A DNA stretch of 14,405 bases, taken from contig JAEWKP010000459.1 in NCBI GenBank assembly GCA_023393655.1, forward strand, positions 1-14,405, given 5' to 3'. The DNA comes from Pseudomonadota bacterium (lineage in GTDB: Bacteria > Pseudomonadota > Alphaproteobacteria > Rhizobiales > Beijerinckiaceae). The notes below the pieces were generated by a model that ran no database searches, was not told the origin of the DNA, and worked only from the letters and a program-made list of their open reading frames with translations. Position numbers and translations under genes: made by a program. Shown piece by piece: positions 7,710 through 14,385 of this stretch; the first letter of the stretch is position 1, and each line of letters opens with the position of its first letter.

Positions 7710-8491
7710 GGAGCAGTCTCCGCGATTGAGAGGTTCAAGGGTATGAAACGCTTGTCCTGGATCAGGGCCGCGATCTCGGCGGCGCCCTGACCCAGCGAAC
7801 GGATGATGGCGAGGCGCTCGGCCGGCTCGACCGTGGCAGCCGGGAAGGAGATGCAGAGTGCGACCTCGTCGCCGGTGGCGGGATCGCCGACGGCAACGGA
7901 GATGGCGCGCACGCCGTGCACCGCCTCGTCATGGGATTCGGCGAAGCCGGCGCGACGCACGATGGCGAGGCGCGACAGCAGCTCGTCCATATCCTGCGGC
8001 GCGGTCTGCGAGGGCGGCTTGAAGCCGGCGCGATAGAGCGCGCGAACCTCTTCGTCGGAGAGGCGGGCCAGCAGGGCACGGCCGGTGCTCGAGGCGAAGG
8101 CCGGGATACGGTCCCCGATCGAGGTGACGACGCGCAGCGCGTGACGGCCGGGATGGGCGGTGACGCCGACGATCTCGTTGCCACGGCGCACGCTGATATA
8201 GCCGGTATGGCCGATCTGGTCGGAAACCCGCCCCACGACAGCGTCGGCCCGGTCGATCAGCGACGCTGCGAAACGATAGAGATGGCCGACCTGGTTGAGC
8301 AGGAGGGAGGGCCGGTAGCGCTTGCTCTCGCCGACCGTCTCCAGCAGCCCCTCGTCGCGCATCGCCCGCAGCAGGCGCGAGGCATTGCTCTTCGGCATGC
8401 CGAGCAGCGTGACCAGATCTGTCACCGTGACGTCATGACGCGTGCTGGAAAAGCAGCGAAGCACATCCACGGCCGATGACAGGATGGACAT
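7706..8491 (-). CDS. IclR family transcriptional regulator
   Basis: The product is 261 residues. An N-terminal winged helix-turn-helix covers residues 5-60; the recognition region TDLVTLLGMPKSNASRLLRAM is at about 24-44. An IclR effector domain follows at about 75-250, with the typical HTGYISVRRGNEIVGV, AFASSTGRALLA and ISVAV segments. IclR proteins bind palindromes as dimers or tetramers and respond to small organic acids or amides. The gene is first in the operon and its stop overlaps the start of the hydantoinase gene by 4 bases, so it should be co-expressed with the enzyme it presumably controls. AAGGAT about 10 bases upstream of the ATG can serve as ribosome site. A perfect palindrome 18 bases before the start suggests autoregulation, and possibly control of the divergent gene pair. 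Confidence 0.94.
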   Translation of the reverse strand: MSILSSAVDVLRCFSSTRHDVTVTDLVTLLGMPKSNASRLLRAMRDEGLLETVGESKRYRPSLLLNQVGHLYRFAASLIDRADAVVGRVSDQIGHTGYISVRRGNEIVGVTAHPGRHALRVVTSIGDRIPAFASSTGRALLARLSDEEVRALYRAGFKPPSQTAPQDMDELLSRLAIVRRAGFAESHDEAVHGVRAISVAVGDPATGDEVALCISFPAATVEPAERLAIIRSLGQGAAEIAALIQDKRFIPLNLSIAETAP

Positions 8492-8508
8492 CGCGGGCTG
8501 ATCCTTTT

Positions 8509-8527
8509 AGTTCCATTTAATGGAACT
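8509..8527. promoter_or_regulatory. Palindromic operator, probable IclR-family binding site
   Basis: Arms AGTTCCAT (8509-8516) and ATGGAACT (8520-8527) are perfectly complementary around a TTA spacer. GTTCCAT-type palindromes are typical of IclR-family operators. The site lies 18 bases upstream of the IclR start codon and just downstream of the predicted minus-strand -10, where binding should block transcription. A related half-site, GTTTCATTAA, begins at 8531, 21 bases after the GTTCCATTTAA that begins at 8510. Confidence 0.75.
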
Positions 8528-8545
8528 TGAGTTTCATTAAGAGGG

Positions 8546-8573
8546 AAAATACGCGAGTTAAGGAAGATGTCAA
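8546..8573 (-). promoter_or_regulatory. Sigma-70-type promoter for the iclR-hyuAB-OPT-aroM operon
   Basis: On the minus strand a perfect TTGACA (plus coordinates 8568-8573) is followed, after 16 bases, by TATTTT (8546-8551). The predicted transcription start is near 8538-8540, which puts the palindrome at 8509-8527 in the early transcribed region, as expected for repression. No equally good plus-strand promoter was found in 8530-8690 for the divergent gene pair. Confidence 0.6.
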
Positions 8574-8699
8574 TCCTGCGACCGCGCTTTTGCTTCCCTC
8601 AGGTGAGCGGGTCTGGGCGCCTCGACGCCGGTCCGCCTTGGCTGTATCCCGGCTTCCTTGCCTGTTCGGGCCCCTGCCCGCCGTCATGGAGATCCCCGG

Positions 8700-9668
8700 A
8701 TGAGCGACAGCCTGCTTTATCTCTCGCGCGACGATGTCCGGGCGCTGGCGATCTCGCCCGATGAAGCGCGCGAGGCCGTGCTGCAGGCGTTTCGCGACCA
8801 TGCCGCCGGTTTGAACCGGAGCCTGCCGAAGACGGCGCTGGCGCTCGGGCCGGGCCACGGCTTCCAGGCGATGACGGCAGCCTCGTCGGCCCGGCAGATC
8901 GCCACGGTGAAATGGGTGGCGATGGCGCCGGTTGCGGCTGGCTCGCCCCTGCCCGCCGTGAGTGCGCTGATCTGCGTCAACGACTATGCGACGGGCATGC
9001 CGCGCGCGATCCTCGACGGCGACGAGATCACCCTGATCCGCACCGCAGCGATCACCGCAGCCGCAGCCTCGCGCCTGGGCCCGCCGACGCCTCGCACCAT
9101 CGGCTTCGTCGGCTGCGGCTTGCAGGCCCATGCCCATCTCGCCGCCTTCCGCGCGCTCTACCCCAGCTTGAGCTCAGCGCTGGCCATGAGCCGCAGCCGC
9201 GCCTCAGCCGAACGCCTCGCCGATGCCGCGCGCCAAACCGGCCTCGCCGCGCAGGTGCTGGACGATGCCGACACCCTGCTGACCGAGAGCGATATCGTGA
9301 TCTCGATGGTGCCCGGCGGCCCCGGCATGACGCCTTTCCTCGACGCCCGGCGCCTGAAGCCTGTCGCCTTCGTGGCGGCCGTCGATACCGGCCGGAGCTG
9401 GGTGCCCGAGACGCTGCCTGCCTTCGACGTCCTCGCCACCGACAGCCTTGAACAGTCGCATGCGCCCTATGATGCGGCCGGCAACCCGGTCACCACCGTC
9501 AGCTTCGGCCATGACATGTCGGAGCTGGCCGGCGCCCCGCATCCGACCGCGCCGACGAGCCGCTCCTTCTTCTGCTTCCGCGGCGTCGCACTGGCCGATC
9601 TCGCGCTCGCCGAACTCGTCCTCGCGAAGGCGCGTGCGAGCGGGCTCGGCACGAGCCTGCCACGCTGA
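8700..9668 (+). CDS. Ornithine cyclodeaminase/mu-crystallin family enzyme
   Basis: The product is 322 residues and cytoplasmic. The family includes ornithine cyclodeaminase, alanine dehydrogenase, ketimine and pyrroline-2-carboxylate reductases, and lysine cyclodeaminase. Visible key residues are Lys71 in VKWV, Arg114-Thr-Ala-Ala, the Rossmann nucleotide loop GCGLQA (138-143), and Asp229 in AAVDTG. By position these match the substrate-binding Lys and Arg and the catalytic Asp of ornithine cyclodeaminase (Lys69, Arg112, Asp228 from memory), so an active enzyme is likely. The third Gly of the usual GxGxxG is Ala, as is common in this family. ATG 8700 is preferred over an in-frame TTG at 8658 because GGAG (8688-8691) lies 8 bases upstream. 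It is divergent from the IclR operon and 27 bases upstream of the P1 peptidase gene, probably co-transcribed with it. The true substrate may be a cyclic imine or diamino acid released from the peptide. Confidence 0.9.
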   Translation: MSDSLLYLSRDDVRALAISPDEAREAVLQAFRDHAAGLNRSLPKTALALGPGHGFQAMTAASSARQIATVKWVAMAPVAAGSPLPAVSALICVNDYATGMPRAILDGDEITLIRTAAITAAAASRLGPPTPRTIGFVGCGLQAHAHLAAFRALYPSLSSALAMSRSRASAERLADAARQTGLAAQVLDDADTLLTESDIVISMVPGGPGMTPFLDARRLKPVAFVAAVDTGRSWVPETLPAFDVLATDSLEQSHAPYDAAGNPVTTVSFGHDMSELAGAPHPTAPTSRSFFCFRGVALADLALAELVLAKARASGLGTSLPR

Positions 9669-9695
9669 TCCAGCCTAGCCTTACCGGACCACGCC

Positions 9696-10733
9696 ATGAC
9701 CCAGCGCCTTCGCGATTTCGGCCTCACCTGCGGCATCATGCAGCCCGGCCCGCTCAATGCGGTCACCGACGTGCCCGGGGTCAAGCTCGGCCATTTCACC
9801 CTGAGCGAGGGCGATCTGCGGACCGGCTTCACGGCGCTGCTACCGCATGACGGCAATCTGTTCCGCCGGAAGGTCCGCGCCGCGGTCGATATCATCAACG
9901 GCTTTGGCAAGAGCGCCGGGCTGATGCAGCTCGCCGAGCTCGGCCAGATCGAGACGCCGCTGCTACTCGGCAATACGCTCGCCGTCGGCGCCGGCTTCGA
10001 CGCGCTGGTGACGCGTGCGCTCGCCGACAATCCCGACATCGGTCGCGAGACCGGCACGGTCAATCCGGTCGTGCTCGAATGCAATGACGGCTATCTCTCC
10101 GACATCCGCGCCCGCGCGCTAACGCAGCAACATGCCTTCGCCGCCCTCGATGCCGCCGCTTCCGGCTCGGTTGCGGAAGGCGCGGTCGGCGCCGGCACCG
10201 GCATGAGCGCCTTCGGCTTCAAGGGCGGCATCGGCACGGCCTCGCGCCGCTTCGAACTCGACGGCACCGATTACACGCTCGGCCTGCTGGCGCTGGCCAA
10301 TTTCGGCAATGCCGGCGACCTCGTCCTGCCCGATGGCCGCCGCCCGGTTCCGCCGGAGACGAAACCCCAGAGCGAGCGCGGCTCGGTCATTCTGGTCATC
10401 GCGACCGACGTCCCGCTGGAATCGCGGCAATTGCACCGGGTCGCACGGCGTGGCGGCGCCGGTCTCGCCCGGCTCGGCGCCTTCTGGGGAAATGGCAGCG
10501 GCGACATCGCGGTTGCCTTCACCACGGCCGATCCGATCGACCACGATCAGCCTGATGACCTCGTGCCGCTGCGCGCCCTCAACGAGAACCGCATCGACAC
10601 GCTCTTCCGCGCCGCCGCCGAGGCGACGCAGGAAGCCGTGCTCAACGCGATGGTTGCCGCGCCCGCCACGACCGGGCGCGACGGACATCACCGCCCGTCG
10701 CTGGGGGACTGGCTCAGGGCGAACGCGAACTGA
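9696..10733 (+). CDS. P1 family peptidase (DmpA/BapA-type N-terminal hydrolase)
   Basis: The product is 345 residues. The family (MEROPS S58) cleaves itself to give an N-terminal nucleophile and removes N-terminal residues from peptides, often D- or beta-amino acids. The processing site is Gly229-Ser230 in ERGSVILVIATD. Other active-site features line up with DmpA: Tyr133 in NDGYL, Asn202 in ANFG, and Ser268-Gly-Asp270, which sit 38 and 40 residues after the nucleophile, as I recall for DmpA Ser288 and Glu290 relative to Ser250. Here the acidic residue is Asp. GTGMSAFGFKGGIGTASR is a family signature. No signal peptide is seen, so the enzyme should be cytoplasmic. The ribosome site is weak (GGA about 8 bases before the ATG), consistent with coupling to the upstream gene. 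A REP-like hairpin pair follows the stop. Confidence 0.93.
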   Translation: MTQRLRDFGLTCGIMQPGPLNAVTDVPGVKLGHFTLSEGDLRTGFTALLPHDGNLFRRKVRAAVDIINGFGKSAGLMQLAELGQIETPLLLGNTLAVGAGFDALVTRALADNPDIGRETGTVNPVVLECNDGYLSDIRARALTQQHAFAALDAAASGSVAEGAVGAGTGMSAFGFKGGIGTASRRFELDGTDYTLGLLALANFGNAGDLVLPDGRRPVPPETKPQSERGSVILVIATDVPLESRQLHRVARRGGAGLARLGAFWGNGSGDIAVAFTTADPIDHDQPDDLVPLRALNENRIDTLFRAAAEATQEAVLNAMVAAPATTGRDGHHRPSLGDWLRANAN

Positions 10734-10745
10734 AAAGAAAACACG

Positions 10746-10840
10746 CCGTCATGCTCGCCCTTGTGGCGAGCATCCACGCCTTGAACACGGCATTGCATGA
10801 AGGAAGACGTGGATGGTCGGGACAAGCCCGACCATGACGG
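10746..10840. repeat. REP-like intergenic element: two inverted hairpin units
   Basis: Unit A pairs ATGCTCGCC (10751-10759) with GGCGAGCAT (10765-10773) around CTTGT. Unit B pairs ATGGTCGGG (10813-10821) with CCCGACCAT (10827-10835) around ACAAG. Unit B is an inverted copy of unit A, and the whole element is bounded by CCGTCATG (10746-10753) and CATGACGG (10833-10840). The stems differ at three pairs, with both arms changed together. It lies between convergent genes and could also terminate or stabilise both messages. From memory, similar palindromes are dispersed in Hyphomicrobiales genomes; copy number cannot be checked here. Confidence 0.8.
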
Positions 10841-10865
10841 AGGGATGCGCGGCTTGAGATTATCC

Positions 10866-12116
10866 TCAGGCCCACTCGCCCTTGCGGAACACCGGCACGC
10901 GACGGCCGTCTTCATGGACGCCGTCGATATCGACATCACCGGAGCCAATCATCCAGTCGATATGGATCAGGCTCTTGTTGCCGCCCTGCGCCGCGATCTG
11001 CTCCGGCGTCAGGTTCGCGCCATCGACGAAGCATTTCGAATAGCACTGCCCGAGCGCGATATGGCAGGACGCGTTCTCGTCGAAGAGCGTGTTGTAGAAC
11101 AGGATGCCGCTCTTCGAGATCGGCGATGAGTTCGGCACCAGCGCGACCTCGCCGAGCCGGCGCGAGCCCTCGTCGGTATCGAGCACCTTGTTCAGCACCG
11201 CCTCGCCGCGCGAGGCCTTGGCCTCGACGATCCGCCCACCCTCGAAGCGCACCTGGATCTGATCGATCAGCGAGCCCTGATAGGAAAGCGGCTTGGTGCT
11301 GGAGACATGGCCCTCGACCCGGCGCGCATGCGGCGTGGTGAAGACCTCCTCGGTCGGGATGTTCGGGTTGCAGACGATGCCGTTCTTGGCCGGCGAGGCG
11401 CCGCCCTGCCAGTCATGGCCGTCGGCCAGGCCCACAGTGAGATCGGTGCCCGGCCCGGTGAAACGCAGCGAGGCGAAGCGCTGGCCGTTCAGCCAGTCGC
11501 GCCGCGTCCGCAGCGCCGCATTATGTGCGGCCCAGGCCGCGACCGGGTCGGTCTGGTCGATGCGCGAGGCCGAGAAGATCGCCTCCGCCAGCTTGCCGAC
11601 CGCAACCTCCTCGGCATCATCAGGGAAGACCTGCTTGGCCCAGGCCGCACTCGGATAGGCCAGGATGTTCCAGTTGATGTCGAAGCCGGCGATCTTCTCC
11701 AGCGCCGGCTGGTAGGCCAGCGAATTGGCCTTGCTGGCGCGGCCGACCTTGGCCGGATCCTCGTTCGCCAGCAGCATCGGATTGTCGCCGACGATGGCGA
11801 GCCGCGCGGTATTGGCGGCAAAGGCCTCGGCGACGCCCTTGTAGAGCCAGGCCGGCGCCTTGTCGAAGCTCGCATCGGGCGCATGGCGGTAGCGCGCCAG
11901 CGTCACCTCCTCGTCGGCCAGCATCGGCGTGACGATACCGGCGCCGGCCTTGTAGGCATGCGCGGCGATCAGCCGGACCAGCGGCAGAGCTGCGACCGGC
12001 GCGGTCAGGAACAGGTCTTGCCCCGGCTGAAGGTTGAGCCCGACGCGAATGGCGACCTCGGCCAGCTTGTCGAGCTTGGCGGGATCGATGGCAGAGGGGC
12101 GCTGGTGAACAGTCAT
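10866..12116 (-). CDS. M29 family metallo-aminopeptidase
   Basis: The product is 416 residues, the normal length for the AmpS/PepS/AmpT family (PF02073) of cytoplasmic dinuclear-metal aminopeptidases with broad specificity. All expected ligands are present: Glu257 in PTEEVFTTP, Glu323 in GEVALVP, His352, Tyr359, His385 and Asp387 in HIDWMIGS. The intervals (66, 29, 7, 26 and 2 residues) equal those I recall for Thermus AmpS (Glu250, Glu316, His345, Tyr352, His378, Asp380), so it should be catalytically competent. The N-terminal half holds the family's non-catalytic alpha/beta domain. The ribosome site is poor (AGG about 10 bases upstream). It is convergent with the P1 peptidase and lies downstream of the GntR gene on the same strand, 108 bases away. 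It likely trims N-terminal residues from imported peptides. Confidence 0.95.
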   Translation of the reverse strand: MTVHQRPSAIDPAKLDKLAEVAIRVGLNLQPGQDLFLTAPVAALPLVRLIAAHAYKAGAGIVTPMLADEEVTLARYRHAPDASFDKAPAWLYKGVAEAFAANTARLAIVGDNPMLLANEDPAKVGRASKANSLAYQPALEKIAGFDINWNILAYPSAAWAKQVFPDDAEEVAVGKLAEAIFSASRIDQTDPVAAWAAHNAALRTRRDWLNGQRFASLRFTGPGTDLTVGLADGHDWQGGASPAKNGIVCNPNIPTEEVFTTPHARRVEGHVSSTKPLSYQGSLIDQIQVRFEGGRIVEAKASRGEAVLNKVLDTDEGSRRLGEVALVPNSSPISKSGILFYNTLFDENASCHIALGQCYSKCFVDGANLTPEQIAAQGGNKSLIHIDWMIGSGDVDIDGVHEDGRRVPVFRKGEWA

Positions 12117-12132
12117 GGCATTCGACCTGTCG

Positions 12133-12178
12133 GATTCGGGATAGCGGCCATTGCTGGCCCGAATCGCGGCCGGGTCAA
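12133..12178 (-). promoter_or_regulatory. Candidate promoter with inverted repeat upstream of the M29 aminopeptidase
   Basis: Perfect 8-base arms GATTCGGG (12133-12140) and CCCGAATC (12158-12165) flank a 17-base spacer. On the minus strand TTGACC (plus coordinates 12173-12178) sits 17 bases before AGCAAT (12150-12155), which is a weak -10. If that promoter is real, the inverted repeat brackets its -10 and would suit a repressor. The repeat itself is certain; the promoter and operator roles are inferred. A second small hairpin (GACCG/CGGTC, 12208-12222) lies next to the GntR stop without a T-run on the transcribed strand. Confidence 0.35.
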
Positions 12179-12224
12179 CCGCTGCAGCGGCAGGGCCGCC
12201 ATCTGCTGACCGTACGACGGTCTT

Positions 12225-13115
12225 TCAGCCCTCGCTGTTGCCCACCCTGATCATCCGCCGGAGCTTGCTCGCCCGCAGCAGGTGACTGCGCATCAGCGCC
12301 GAGGCGACCTCGTTCTCGCCCGCCTCCAGATGGTCGAGCATGGCCATATGCTCGGCGCAGTTCACGCGCACGCGCTCCATGCCCTGGTCCCAGTCGTAGT
12401 TCGACAGGCGCCGGAGCTGGTTCTGGCGCCGCATCGCCGAATGGAAGAAGCGGTTGCCGGTGGCGGCGGCGAGCCCCTCGTGGAAATCGGCATTCATCTC
12501 GTAGAAGGCGATGCTCGACGATTCCCGCCAGGGTCGCTTCAGCGACTCGACATGCCGCGCCCGCATCTCGGCAATCCAGCCGGGATCGAGCTGGAAGCCG
12601 GGCTCCAGCATGACCATCGGCTCGATCAGCAGGCGGAATCGGTAGCTCTCGTCGCGCAGGCGCTGGTCGCGCGGCTCGTGCAGGAAGCGCCAGCCATAGC
12701 CCGGCTTGCGCTCGACCATGTCGAGATCGGCGAGGCGCGCGAGCAGCTTCTGCGCCTCGGGCCGGCCGAGCTCGTAGCGCCGCATCACCTCCAGCTCCGA
12801 AACCTCGTCCGGCAGCAGGCCGTTTTCGCGCTCACGTGCCAGCTTGACCATGGCGAGATCGACCGTCTCGGGCGCCCGGGCGCTCTCGCTCGCAGCCGGC
12901 AAGCTGATGAGCTCGATGCCCTTGTTGAGATGCCGGCGCACCACGCCCTGCTCGGCGAGGTGATCCAGTGCGGCCCGTACGGGCGTGCGTGACACCCCGA
13001 GCCGCTTCGCCGTCGCGTTCTCGTTGAGCCAGGCACCGGCCGCCAGCGCATCGTCACGCACGAGCTGCAGGATACGGTCGGCGATCTCCTGTTGCAGCCG
13101 GGTCGGCGCCGCCAT
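12225..13115 (-). CDS. GntR family transcriptional regulator with FCD domain and apparent tandem winged helices
   Basis: The product is 296 residues, longer than the usual 220-250 of FadR-type GntR proteins. The first winged helix (about residues 5-70) has the expected ENATAKRLGVSRTPVRAAL recognition region. The extra length is a second winged-helix-like segment at about 95-146 (DEVSELEVMRRYELGRPEAQKLL, then a wing ending GYGWRFL). The C-terminal FCD ligand-binding domain runs from about 153 to 285. Its presumed metal ligands are Asn208, His212, His256 and His278, matching the family's D/N-x3-H, H, H pattern. Such regulators usually sense carboxylates. The ribosome site is not evident (TCTTTTCC precedes the ATG), so the exact start is less certain. 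It is divergent from the C45 gene across 83 bases and upstream of the aminopeptidase on the same strand, so either may be its target. Confidence 0.9.
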   Translation of the reverse strand: MAAPTRLQQEIADRILQLVRDDALAAGAWLNENATAKRLGVSRTPVRAALDHLAEQGVVRRHLNKGIELISLPAASESARAPETVDLAMVKLARERENGLLPDEVSELEVMRRYELGRPEAQKLLARLADLDMVERKPGYGWRFLHEPRDQRLRDESYRFRLLIEPMVMLEPGFQLDPGWIAEMRARHVESLKRPWRESSSIAFYEMNADFHEGLAAATGNRFFHSAMRRQNQLRRLSNYDWDQGMERVRVNCAEHMAMLDHLEAGENEVASALMRSHLLRASKLRRMIRVGNSEG

Positions 13116-13136
13116 CGGAAAAGACCTTGATTGTTT

Positions 13137-13153
13137 TAGTTCAGGATGAAATA
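13137..13153. promoter_or_regulatory. Weak inverted repeat in the GntR/C45 divergent control region
   Basis: TAGTTCA (13137-13143), spacer GGA, then TGAAATA (13147-13153) pairs at 6 of 7 positions. It lies in the only shared control region of the divergent GntR and C45 genes, where an autoregulatory operator would be expected. For a plus-strand promoter only imperfect elements are visible, such as TTGATT (13127-13132) and TACACT (13152-13157), which are 19 bases apart. Chance occurrence is quite possible. Confidence 0.25.
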
Positions 13154-13198
13154 CACTACAGCACGATTTCTCGCCAGCATACCGGAAAGATGTGCGCC

Positions 13199-14341
13199 AT
13201 GGTCCAGCCCTGCCCCTTCGTCGACGTGTTGGGCACGCCCTATGAGCGCGGCCGCCAGCACGGTGCGGCCGTGCCGCAGCGCGTCAAGCGCTCGATCGAG
13301 CTCTATGGCGGCCAGCTCGGGGAGCTCGGCTACGACGCCGCGGCGAAATCGGCGCTGATCGCCGAGTTCGCCAAGGAGATCGAGCATTTCGGCGCGCATT
13401 ACATCGAGGAGATGCGCGGCATCGCCGATGGCGCCGGCGTCGCGCTCGAAGACATCGTCATGGTCAATGCCCGCACCGAGGTCATCGCCAAGGCCCGCCT
13501 CGTCAAGAACAAGCCGATCGAGGCCCAGGAAGAGCTCGACGACGGCTGCACCGGCGCCATCATCCTGCCGGAGCGCAGCGCCTCGGGCGAACTGATCCAC
13601 GGCCAGAACTGGGACTGGAAGGCCGAATGCGCGGAGACGGCGATCGTGCTGCGCGTGCGCCGCGACGACGGGCCGGACTTCCTGACCTTCGTCGAAGCCG
13701 GCGGCCTCGCCCGCTGCGGCATGAACGCGGCCGGCATCTCGATCACCGCGAACTATCTCGAATCCGAGCGTGATTTCACCCAGGCCGGCGTGCCGCTCGC
13801 CCTGATCCGCCGCAAGGTGCTGGAGCAGGAGCATCTCGCCTTCGCCATCAAGGCGGTAGCGACGACGCCGAAGGCTTGCTCGAACAACATGATGCTTTCG
13901 ACCGTGAAGGGTTTTGGCATCGATTTCGAATGCGCCCCGGACGAGGCTTTCCCGATCTACCCGCAGGACGGCATGATCGTGCACGCCAATCACTGGGTCG
14001 GCCAGATCGCCCTGACCAAGATCAAGGACACCGGCATCCCGCGCGTGCCGGAGAGCTTCTATCGCGACTGGCGCGTCCGCAAGCTGCTCGACGAGGCCGG
14101 CCGCAAGCTGACCGTCGACGACCTCAAGCAGGCCTTCTTCGACGACTTCCTGGCGCCTCACTCGGTCTGCCGCCCGGTGCGCCCGAACGAGGCCGGCAAT
14201 CTCTCGGCCACCGTCGCCATGGTGATCATGCAGCCGGCGAAGGGGATCATGGAGGTCGCGCCGCTGCCGGCCCAGAACCGCGTCTTCACACGCTACAGCC
14301 TGACCGAGGAGCCCGTGCTGCTCGCCGAAGCGGCGGAATAA
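13199..14341 (+). CDS. C45 family autoproteolytic acyltransferase/hydrolase
   Basis: The product is 380 residues. The family (PF03417, MEROPS C45) is typified by fungal acyl-CoA:6-aminopenicillanate acyltransferase, an N-terminal-nucleophile enzyme that cleaves itself before a Cys. The expected site is Gly116-Cys117 in DDGCTG, giving a 116-residue alpha and a 264-residue beta chain. Further support comes from GTPYERGRQHG near the N-terminus, QNWDW (136-140, with Asn137 and Asp139), and RCGMNAAGISI. There is no signal peptide. Bacterial members mostly lack a proven substrate; plausible roles are removing or transferring an acyl group on a small amide or peptide. An ATG at 13190 and a TTG at 13127 are in frame. 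I prefer ATG 13199 because GGAAAG (13184-13189) is then 9 bases upstream, and homology begins at once (CPFVDVLGTPYERG). It is divergent from the GntR gene; another gene begins 44 bases after the stop. Confidence 0.92.
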   Translation: MVQPCPFVDVLGTPYERGRQHGAAVPQRVKRSIELYGGQLGELGYDAAAKSALIAEFAKEIEHFGAHYIEEMRGIADGAGVALEDIVMVNARTEVIAKARLVKNKPIEAQEELDDGCTGAIILPERSASGELIHGQNWDWKAECAETAIVLRVRRDDGPDFLTFVEAGGLARCGMNAAGISITANYLESERDFTQAGVPLALIRRKVLEQEHLAFAIKAVATTPKACSNNMMLSTVKGFGIDFECAPDEAFPIYPQDGMIVHANHWVGQIALTKIKDTGIPRVPESFYRDWRVRKLLDEAGRKLTVDDLKQAFFDDFLAPHSVCRPVRPNEAGNLSATVAMVIMQPAKGIMEVAPLPAQNRVFTRYSLTEEPVLLAEAAE

Positions 14342-14385
14342 GCCGGCAACACCGCGTCACAACCGAAAAACAACAGGGGAACATG

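Noticed and set aside
6036..7790. A 584-codon plus-strand frame over the hydantoinase N-terminal half
   Set aside because: Same shadow effect; Arg/Gly/Ala/Asp-rich translation without motifs, overlapping the unmistakable HyuA domain.
8658..8699. Upstream TTG start extending the OCD protein by 14 residues
   Set aside because: The extension (PVRAPARRHGDPR) has no family resemblance, while ATG 8700 has GGAG at 8-base spacing.
8567..8764. A 65-codon plus-strand frame in the IclR-OCD gap, as a possible leader peptide
   Set aside because: It overlaps the OCD start in another frame, has no ribosome site, and its composition is that of a shadow frame.
13136..14161. A 341-codon minus-strand frame antisense to the C45 gene
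   Set aside because: It lacks motifs and covers the C45 catalytic region; a shadow of a gene with strong codon bias.
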